This document shows positions 25,001 through 30,449 of a stretch of 64,000 bases of DNA, one piece after another. This stretch comes from a virus: positions 1 to 64,000 of the IMG/VR virus record IMGVR_UViG_3300035698_023197. The stretch is one strand, 5' to 3'. The translations under genes and the position numbers were made by a program. Below the pieces are notes generated by a model. The model did not search any database and was not told where the DNA came from. It saw only the letters and a list, made by a program, of their open reading frames with translations. How positions within the stretch are numbered: the first letter of the stretch is position 1; each line of letters opens with the position of its first letter.

Positions 25001-27641
25001 CCCCAGGGTTGATGGATACAGCGAGAGATTACTTCTGCAACCCGGGTCCTTACTTCGACAAGTTGTACGAGGCGCATTTGGCATGGATGGACATGCGGTT
25101 ACTAATACTAAAGGCCAAGTCTTCGCATTCCTATCACTGCGGGAGGGGAAATGTACCGAAAAACCAGATTTGTTGGTCTATCAACCAGGCAGAAGCGTTG
25201 CTATCCACGGAATTGTCGAGGCGCGGGATTCAGCACGTGAGGGAATGGCCGATGGACAGCGGTCCATCCTCCCGGATGGTAGATTTTCTAATCAACAATG
25301 TCGTGGTGGAAATAGATGGAACACAGCACTTAGAGAAGAAAGAAGCGGACGATCAAAGAGACGAGGAGTTGCGTTCGAGGGGGTTGGTGGTGGTGAGAGT
25401 CCTGGAAACGACGATCAGGAAATCTTCCACCAATTGGGTGGGGGAGACGTTACTGCCGTTGTTAGTATTGCCCCGATAGGGGAGCAAGAGGTGTGGGATA
25501 TTCAAGTAGAACAGGATCACTCGTACGCATCCGGCTCGTTCGTTTCTCACAATAGCAAGCGGCCCAATATGCAAGCCATCCCACGAGATGGTCTGGTCAA
25601 GAAAATCTACGGCTCACGATACGGCAAGCAAGGTTGGATCATGACGCGAGATTATAGCGGGCTGGAAGTTCGGATCATGGCCTTGATGGCGCGGGATGAG
25701 GCGTTGCTTCATTCTTTCCGGACTGGTGGCGATCCGCACTTCGACATCACTCAGAAACACTTCTTCGGGGAGAAGGCCAACGCCAAGGACAAGACCCAAC
25801 GGTCGATCTGCAAACGAACCCTGTTCGGCAACATTTATGGGCAAGGCGACAAGGGGCTTTTCGAGATGCTCACGGGTGAGGCCATTATCTCGCCAAACAC
25901 CGGAGAGCCTGTCACTCTCGAGGAGTGCGCAGAGTTCAACAAGATGTTGTATGAGGCATTGCCGGGTGTTGGTGTGTGGACGGACCTTGCACATGAACAG
26001 GGTATTCGCCACCACTGGGCGTGTTCGGCCTTCGGGTTTGTGCGACCGCTCCCAGATCTCAAAAGTTACAAGGCCATGAAGGCCCAGGAAGCAAACAAGT
26101 CGTGGGACGAGAGGCAAAACGACCGCCGATTGAGGATGTTGAGCATGGACGTTTCAAAGGACTTACGCAGGTCCCAAAACATGCCAATTCAGTCCTGTGC
26201 ATCTGACCTCACAGTATTTGCCGCATACTGGATCAACCGCCAATTTGAGCAAGAAGGACTCGACACCCGCGTCTTCAATGTTGTACACGATGATATATGG
26301 TGTATGACAGAGGATGTACACGTCCTCAAGTGGGGTGATGGGTGGGTGACCCACGACAAGTTAGTCGAGGGAGACAAAATCCTCACAAAAAATCCTGAGA
26401 CAAAGTCTTTAGAATGGCAACCAGTACTGCGCAAAACTTACTTCGGAAAACAGCCAGTAAAAAGAATAAAGCACAGAACCATTGACGTTACCACAACCTC
26501 AAATCACCGATGGCTCGCCGACAATAAAAGCGGGAATACTCGCACACTTCTGACATCGGAGTTGGAAAAGCTGTCCGATAGTTCTGGGAGGGTGCACAGA
26601 ACTGGGGTCAATGGGAATGCGGATAGCGATTACTCCGACGACTTCCTTTCCCTGGTGGGTTGGGTCATTACTGATGGGTCAATGACGCAACCAAAAAGAG
26701 GGGGGCCTCGTGGCTATGTGTGCCAAACCAAAGAGGAGGTGCTGAGTGACATGTTAACCACAATAAATCACAATGGTTGGGGCACGGGTAACGTCTCTAC
26801 AGGCGGTAGCGGATGTTCGAAGATCCACCTTAACGCAGCCACTAGTTTGCGTTTGTCCTCTATTTTGGAACCGGGATTCAAAACTCTCGACCCTTTATTC
26901 ATTTGGTCATTATCACAACGTCAGGCCAACGTAGTGTTTAATGCATCGATGCAAGGGGATGGTACGACCAGAGGAAATGCCAGGTTATTGTATTGCGAGA
27001 ACGAAAAGGAGGCGCTATCAATACAACAACTTGTGGTGGCTATGGGGTCGTCGTCTCATGCTTACAAAAGAAAAGGCGAAACAAAACCGCGATCTCTCAA
27101 GTGCGGCAGAGAGATCAAAACAAATTTGGGATGGATTGTTCACGTTTACTACTCTCCTTACTTCACCAAAGGACGCCTTAACAATTTCGAAAATAGTGTG
27201 GAAAATGTGTGGTGTCCATCGGTCGAAAATAGATTCTTTGTGGCGCGTAGTAAAGGCTTCACATTCATTACCGGCAACTCAGACGTGCCGTGCGACGACG
27301 AAGTTATCCCCGTGACATGCATCTACAAAGACACAATGGACCACGTCACCAAGTGGTTGCCAGATCTGCTCCCCGGGTACGATGCCAGCTGGATCGACAT
27401 ACCAATCATCGGGGAAGCCGAACTCGGCGTCAACCCGAAGGATGCCCTCGCGTTAGTGGAGGAACCCACAAAATACGACGATACGAAGACTCTTAAACTG
27501 CAGATTACTCTGGATGACAACACAGATGACACATATGACGTGTTTTCTAAAGACGAAGAAAAGGGATCTGCTATACTGGAGTTTGCGGGGAATGAGAGAG
27601 CCATCAAGGAGGCTCTGACGCTCAAACGGATGGTTTTTTAG
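22005..27641 (+). CDS. polA: DNA polymerase I-type replicase with N-terminal UDG-like domain and two inteins
   Basis: 1878 aa precursor; 1131 aa after removal of both inteins. The GTG start has GGAGG 9 bases upstream and overlaps the thyX stop. Residues 1-215 resemble family-4 uracil-DNA glycosylases (C16-x2-C19, C25, GDAPD near 61-65, C105, C128), as in SPO1-type phage polymerases. The 3'-5' exonuclease domain starts at WDLETSSL (D259, E261). The polymerase domain has TTGRLS at the first intein junction, motif A RDYSGLEVR, motif B KRTLFGNIYG and motif C VVHDDIW at the second junction. Splicing would give TTGRLS-SKRPNMQ and VVHDDIW-SDVPCDDE, both matching intact PolA motifs. It replicates the phage genome in the cytoplasm. 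Confidence 0.93.
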   Translation: MSEDDGPKPGTTNPLCEKCGFHKLCKSPFQTVAWIDKNGSPHKGMPPEDEKPEEGWLAVVGDAPDVRADNNNDIRASESVRFMAKLAQQSLGISGRVVYFPTLRCMPRKLQENELKDAKPTKTELARCFDNFTKPLIEKLKPKGVIASGYLASNRVIGRMDFQNLVGRTYSFAGAPSRAVWPVDYLLRDTAGQKQEFMSIWRDALDRIDNPDLKNVWSDTIDYDLVTTPEGLLAWFRPLLAYFKEQRANGERVVPVAWDLETSSLHVFQRAYYTGLISFDHKTQANPLVVPLKYPGADKIYRRENPDDPRSWEECLTQIDAILKKLLESPAIPKTGHNLMYDEAGIFADYGYEPKGFYADTMLLNFILHPEEKGLNSLDDMCRKLLPNIPHYWERLYAYRQEHEIETYMDIPEATLFPYAAYDTRVTSMILAELEKQLDNDEHGGWFMRTTEPPETPTYSMRDYAIHGRSVHHKLCGHLQRFGQHYDEDLVEQIYTHYDALRKDWGGQLAEDEDLIRFETEMLGPTAGPSTDAHKLWKKWREAGMHRAMDEALDTQKREHKIANEKYKEDAKAWRSRCAVFVNGKVAEMRAMRKASGKEDPGAEKWKEVRTKMKSMFERLIEEPPPKAVGPKVGDFKKNFKATFDLPEGHMPEHLRPRISWSSVPQQKMFFIDFLKLPILKKTENGGPSLDADVLLKYSNHPHGNDTAKKLLSWRGMDKFIVSFLDPIINSAETEPKKKIVHDDGLIHCSFGAGDTTTGRLSCVAPYTELKTPYGRIRIDAAQPGILVDSGNGNYKRVKEVYYKGISPMFRVTNGRGDHLDCTIDHKLLTPTGWRRVGDLCEGDLLLPANNNVEVGTPSDLERSKEVSNIVPGELPDVVPCSSLTPQMVCREGGKNQHTSSVSSFVRGESERKEKRIVQFDSVESRVKESAVGSTGERRPGEDDTFGASSRRDGEDDESVSVFVESQLTMARLGGRSGEASGQLDRRRLGDDGKTGKFRPRVDGYSERLLLQPGSLLRQVVRGAFGMDGHAVTNTKGQVFAFLSLREGKCTEKPDLLVYQPGRSVAIHGIVEARDSAREGMADGQRSILPDGRFSNQQCRGGNRWNTALREERSGRSKRRGVAFEGVGGGESPGNDDQEIFHQLGGGDVTAVVSIAPIGEQEVWDIQVEQDHSYASGSFVSHNSKRPNMQAIPRDGLVKKIYGSRYGKQGWIMTRDYSGLEVRIMALMARDEALLHSFRTGGDPHFDITQKHFFGEKANAKDKTQRSICKRTLFGNIYGQGDKGLFEMLTGEAIISPNTGEPVTLEECAEFNKMLYEALPGVGVWTDLAHEQGIRHHWACSAFGFVRPLPDLKSYKAMKAQEANKSWDERQNDRRLRMLSMDVSKDLRRSQNMPIQSCASDLTVFAAYWINRQFEQEGLDTRVFNVVHDDIWCMTEDVHVLKWGDGWVTHDKLVEGDKILTKNPETKSLEWQPVLRKTYFGKQPVKRIKHRTIDVTTTSNHRWLADNKSGNTRTLLTSELEKLSDSSGRVHRTGVNGNADSDYSDDFLSLVGWVITDGSMTQPKRGGPRGYVCQTKEEVLSDMLTTINHNGWGTGNVSTGGSGCSKIHLNAATSLRLSSILEPGFKTLDPLFIWSLSQRQANVVFNASMQGDGTTRGNARLLYCENEKEALSIQQLVVAMGSSSHAYKRKGETKPRSLKCGREIKTNLGWIVHVYYSPYFTKGRLNNFENSVENVWCPSVENRFFVARSKGFTFITGNSDVPCDDEVIPVTCIYKDTMDHVTKWLPDLLPGYDASWIDIPIIGEAELGVNPKDALALVEEPTKYDDTKTLKLQITLDDNTDDTYDVFSKDEEKGSAILEFAGNERAIKEALTLKRMVF
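24596..24604 (+). promoter_or_regulatory. Strong internal Shine-Dalgarno for the nested endonuclease
   Basis: AAAGGAGGT lies inside intein-coding sequence, with 9 bases from the GGAGG core to a TTG at 24613 in the +1 frame. It is one of the strongest ribosome-binding sites in the window and has no purpose for the intein frame. Confidence 0.8.
24613..25479 (+). CDS. EDxHD/Vsr-like (DUF559-like) homing endonuclease nested out of frame in intein 1
   Basis: 288 aa from TTG 24613, in the +1 frame relative to the polymerase-intein ORF. Residues 1-180 are helical and may bind DNA (SPESYQTLYLAQALPRKWFV; LPPEGMAKMMKVSPFLL). The C-terminal domain carries the restriction-fold signature of EDxHD/Vsr-type nucleases: Glu194 in the first helix, Asp224 (RMVDFL), Glu233 and Asp235 with His239 (VEIDGTQH), an Asp cluster 246-250, and a closing LVVVRVLE strand. 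The family includes I-Bth0305I and endonucleases seen between split-intein halves. It ends with TAG 74 bases before the intein end. Independent translation is inferred from the dedicated Shine-Dalgarno and the motif-bearing frame. Confidence 0.8.
   Translation: MSPESYQTLYLAQALPRKWFVERGVKTNILVVSQALYGGKASARKRELCSSTPWNRGSKNPPSVLLGKEDLEKMILLGLPPEGMAKMMKVSPFLLSRNLQWHGLAEGVGRRLGNLTDADWVMMGKLENFAPGLMDTARDYFCNPGPYFDKLYEAHLAWMDMRLLILKAKSSHSYHCGRGNVPKNQICWSINQAEALLSTELSRRGIQHVREWPMDSGPSSRMVDFLINNVVVEIDGTQHLEKKEADDQRDEELRSRGLVVVRVLETTIRKSSTNWVGETLLPLLVLPR
26301..27278 (+). mobile_element. Intein 2 with LAGLIDADG endonuclease domain (326 aa)
   Basis: Precursor residues 1433-1758. It starts with Cys (C-M-T-E-D-V); block B has TTTSNHRWLA (TxxH). 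The endonuclease domain carries two diverged dodecapeptide motifs, SLVGWVITDG and FNASMQGDG, with the acidic residue kept in each. The C-terminal block is ENRFFVARSKGFTFITGN followed by extein Ser. The penultimate residue is Gly instead of His, a known but less common variant that can slow Asn cyclisation. Insertion is directly after VVHDDIW, the catalytic motif C of the polymerase, so the enzyme is inactive until spliced. Confidence 0.9.
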
Positions 27642-27669
27642 ATCACCAAACCATTCACAAAGCTTTACC

Positions 27670-28218
27670 ATGAATCCGCAACCCACAAAATTACAAACAA
27701 TCGAGCCCATCACTTTTGATGCCCCCACCACGAAGCGCATTCTTACAGACGCCCAGCTAGGCAGCGACTTCCGTAGCGTAAAAGACAAGATCCGGTTCCT
27801 CTCAGCGAGAGAGATGCTGAAGTATATTCCGTCTACAGGGAAATACGGGGGGCTTCGAGCCCGAATCGCTCGCGAAGTAGGAAAGAGCCCTCAGTACGTG
27901 CACCAAGTGCTTTTCCCCAAAGACAAAAGCAAGACATTCTCCAACACAGGTACGGTCGGGTTTGCATACTGGCAAATCTGGCAAGCGCTGGCCGACATCC
28001 TCGACAAAGATGATAACGCCGCCACATGGAGAGAATGGAAAGAGATCATCGACGATATACGAATAGGGAGCGTCCCTGTTATCGTGAAGGAGCCAGGTAC
28101 GGCAGTCTTCAAGATCTTGTGTAGCCGACTGAAGGACCAAGGGGTCTTGTACAAAGTGAAGACACACCAGAAATGGCCTCACTCCTACACGTTCACTGGT
28201 CCTTGCTGCAAAAAGTAG
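27670..28218 (+). CDS. Unknown protein with a possible helix-turn-helix
   Basis: 182 aa. After a flexible N-terminus, residues ~55-80 read GGLRARIAREVGKSPQYVHQVL, which fits a helix-turn-helix of the repressor type. The C-terminal half is aromatic and basic, ending in a Cys-Cys-Lys-Lys tail. It is read downstream of the polymerase gene on the same strand, 28 bases after its stop. It could be a DNA-binding regulator; no family was recognised. Confidence 0.55.
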   Translation: MNPQPTKLQTIEPITFDAPTTKRILTDAQLGSDFRSVKDKIRFLSAREMLKYIPSTGKYGGLRARIAREVGKSPQYVHQVLFPKDKSKTFSNTGTVGFAYWQIWQALADILDKDDNAATWREWKEIIDDIRIGSVPVIVKEPGTAVFKILCSRLKDQGVLYKVKTHQKWPHSYTFTGPCCKK

Positions 28219-28226
28219 CTATCCTT

Positions 28227-28487
28227 ATGGGACAAGCAATTCGACTCGGTGACAGTCTTGACGACGGCGGTGCTGCTATGCAGACGCCAAATCAAAACGT
28301 CATCATAAATGGGAAGCGGGCCGTAGTGGTCGGCGGATACGTCGCCTCCGCGAAGGATGGCCCGCTTCCCGTGGTAACTGGCAGTTCGGACGTGTTTATC
28401 GGTGGTAAAGCCGCCGCAAGGACTGGTGACACCGACGTGTGTGGCAATGTGTTTGACGGTGGCAGTCATGATGTCTCGATAAACTGA
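28227..28487 (+). CDS. PAAR-repeat tail spike tip protein
   Basis: 86 aa from ATG 28227. A run of short Gly-rich turns and strands with the PAAR pattern: MGQAIRLGDSLDDGG at the N-terminus, VFIGGKAAARTGDTDVCG in the second half and a final Gly/Ser/His segment. PAAR proteins form the sharp conical tip of contractile-tail spikes (T4 gp5.4 type) that pierces the outer membrane. The next gene encodes a baseplate hub protein, consistent with that role. The start was chosen because it opens the conserved domain; longer readings run back into the upstream gene. Confidence 0.85.
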   Translation: MGQAIRLGDSLDDGGAAMQTPNQNVIINGKRAVVVGGYVASAKDGPLPVVTGSSDVFIGGKAAARTGDTDVCGNVFDGGSHDVSIN

Positions 28488-28526
28488 GTACTCTCAACGG
28501 TGTCTATATTTGTTTTCTAAGTCATC

Positions 28527-29532
28527 ATGGCCATTCAGACCAACCTAGATAACGCAAAAGTAGCACCCATCACCACCGAATTCAAACTGCCCAGCTGTGG
28601 TTTGATGTACAAAGAAAAGTTTGGCCCGCTGGTGAAAATCAAGCCATACTCCTTTGGTACCGAGCAGATCTTGATGACGAATCTCACGAGTGCCGAGAAG
28701 ATGGCCAGCGTTGTCGGAGATTGCGTAGACCTTCCAAACGGAATGGTACCCAATGATCTTTTGTTTTACGACATTCTCACTGTCCTCGCTATCGCTCGTG
28801 GCCTCACATATGGTGAGGTCTATTCTTTCAAGTCCGAATGCCCCGAGTGTGCGTTTAAGGAGACACACCAAGTCAAGGTGCCTCACGAGCTTCCCATCAA
28901 GACATGGGAGAAATATAAAAATAGAGAAGAATTGGATGCGGCCATGGAGTTCGTACTCCCTCACGCCACGGACAAGATCCGGATTAGACATTTTACGGTG
29001 GCTGATGAAGCCGAACTCAACCGGATAGCTGCGATGTCTGCAGCTGCCTCGAAGACGCCAATCGATGAAGAGCGGTACATCACGCGGCTTGCCATGCACC
29101 TGGTCACGGTAAACGGAGGGTCTCCGGACACCGTCGGAGAGGCGAAAACATACGTCAAGCGGTTGAGAGGCCCGGACATGGTTGCGTACGAGGACGGAAT
29201 CAACGAGAACCGTTGCGGTGTGGTCTTCGCGTGGGATGTCTTGTGTGGCGGATCGGCGTGCGGTCACCAATACGAGGCTGTCGTACCGATGGCCAGTTCC
29301 TTTTTTCGTCGAGATTGATCCGGGTGACCCTGCGGGTCGCACCCCCACTTCTGCCGCGCTAGAAAGGCATATCCATAACCGGTCGATGATAACGCAGATC
29401 GCGATGAATCTTCCTGGGTCAAGCCTTAAAGATCTGGAAGCCGCACCTCTCACGACTGTTTTCGCATACTATACCGAGGTCGCCGACATCCTCAAGAAAC
29501 AACAACCTGCCCATACAGGGAAACTGTTTTAA
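28527..29532 (+). CDS. T4_baseplate-family hub protein, split by a frame change at a T6 run
   Basis: Frame 0 (28527-29318) gives 263 aa with the T4_baseplate family (T4 gp26-like) pattern: LPSCGLMYKEKFG near the N-terminus, GDCVDLP, an IARGLTYGEVYSF segment and a zinc-like CPEC. It ends 12 bases after TTTTTT (29301-29306). The +1 frame then stays open to 29532 and encodes 76 residues (VEIDPGDPAG... to the ADILKKQQ helix) that look like the normal helical C-terminus of this family. The full protein (about 334 aa) therefore needs a +1 shift or one fewer T. Whether this is programmed recoding, a mutation or a homopolymer error cannot be told here. It follows the PAAR gene on the same strand. Confidence 0.75.
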
Positions 29533-29540
29533 CTTGAGAC

Positions 29541-29572
29541 TTGACAAACGTCCCCATGTGTGGTGGTATACT
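29541..29572 (+). promoter_or_regulatory. Sigma70-like promoter with 20-base spacer and extended -10
   Basis: TTGACA (29541-29546), 20-base spacer ending TGTGGTGG, TATACT (29567-29572) preceded by an extended -10 TGG. Six bases separate the -10 from the ATG at 29579, as in other leaderless members. The extra 3 bases look like a TGG duplication. Confidence 0.7.
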
Positions 29573-29578
29573 ATTGGT

Positions 29579-29878
29579 ATGACGAACGCAAAAAATAAGA
29601 TGAGAGTCCACCGGTACGCCCTAACTCTTGGAATTGACAACGCTAAGAATTTCAAAGACGACAGGTTCGGGGGTGGGGCATGGAAAATCACGGTGAAACT
29701 TGACGACGGCAACAGAGTCTGGGGGACGCTCCCACGGGCGTTCGAGGATGAAGTGGGCCGAGGCGATCGCATCCAGTTTGAAGCTGGACTGAAGATCTCC
29801 CATGACGACACTCACTTCGGGTTCTTCAAGCGGCCAACCAAGATGAAAGTCCTGGGATTGGCGACCGCAACAGCGTAA
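29579..29878 (+). CDS. Small probable early protein, 99 aa (leaderless)
   Basis: Starts MTNAKNKMRVHRYAL; basic, beta-rich (WKITVKLDDGNRVWG), no Cys motif, no family recognised. I chose ATG 29579 over upstream starts because the promoter -10 box ends 6 bases before it. It is convergent with the tube-like gene that ends at 29883. A dedicated host-type promoter suggests early expression. Confidence 0.65.
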   Translation: MTNAKNKMRVHRYALTLGIDNAKNFKDDRFGGGAWKITVKLDDGNRVWGTLPRAFEDEVGRGDRIQFEAGLKISHDDTHFGFFKRPTKMKVLGLATATA

Positions 29879-29882
29879 TCGC

Positions 29883-30449
29883 CTAAGGGGCGGAGACGAT
29901 GTAGGCGTCGGTGACAGCGAAGATCACCTGAAACGACACGTGAGTCCCGTCCGCGTCCATATCGAAGGCGTTGTATTTGACATCAACAGGCCATATGCCC
30001 TCAAGGCGTATGGCCTGTTTTGCGTTTATAGGTGTATCCACGCAACCGTTGCTCCTTCTGCCGGGAGCGTAAAGAACGACAGAGGCCGATCCGATAATCC
30101 GGTTGTATAGCCCGACCGTGTCGGAGAAGGGGTTGTAGACCGCTCCCCGCCACCGTGTGAAGAAACGTAGCGCCGTTGTGCTTGTGGTTGCACGGAAAAC
30201 CAAAGGGACTTGGCCCGCGTGTTCCTTGAGCCCAGGCACCGGAAAATAACTGTTCACCATCGCATACTGAGCGACCTGGACCGGGTTTGAAATCTCGGGG
30301 ATGCTTTGGATGGCATATTGGCCCAGATCCGGCATGTGGTTGCCTTCGTTATCCGTTACGGCCAATTCGAAATGGCTTTGGCGGAGGGGCTCGAGCCCTA
30401 GATCGTTGCCCTCACCGAGCCAGACGTCGCTTGCTGATTTGAGTAGCAT
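29883..30449 (-). CDS. Tail-tube-like protein (baseplate tube initiator candidate)
   Basis: 188 aa. It shares size and a C-terminal pattern with the tail tube at 43578-44147: RLEGIWPVDVKYNAFDMDADGT here against RLDGVFPSTLDYDDLDHDDEGT there, both followed by a final strand ending in D-x-A-Y. In T4 the gp54 and gp48 tube-like baseplate proteins start the tube, so a second tube-fold protein next to fibre and wedge genes may be such an initiator. The homology of the two proteins was judged by eye. Its ATG overlaps the stop of the fibre gene. Confidence 0.6.
   Translation of the reverse strand: MLLKSASDVWLGEGNDLGLEPLRQSHFELAVTDNEGNHMPDLGQYAIQSIPEISNPVQVAQYAMVNSYFPVPGLKEHAGQVPLVFRATTSTTALRFFTRWRGAVYNPFSDTVGLYNRIIGSASVVLYAPGRRSNGCVDTPINAKQAIRLEGIWPVDVKYNAFDMDADGTHVSFQVIFAVTDAYIVSAP

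Larger units (their letters stand above)
24291..25553 (+). mobile_element. Intein 1 (contiguous Hint domain, 421 aa) with an out-of-frame endonuclease gene inside
   Basis: Precursor residues 763-1183. It starts with Cys763 (C-V-A-P-Y-T); block B has the TxxH motif in CTIDHKLLTPTGWRRVGDL; the C-terminal block reads VWDIQVEQDHSYASGSFVSHN followed by extein Ser, with the standard His-Asn end. The splicing domains take only ~90 plus ~40 residues. The ~290 residues between them, in the intein frame, are a Gly/Arg/Glu/Ser-rich low-complexity linker with no endonuclease motif. That stretch instead encodes an endonuclease in the +1 frame. The insertion point is the conserved GRLS/S region before polymerase motif A. 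Confidence 0.9.
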
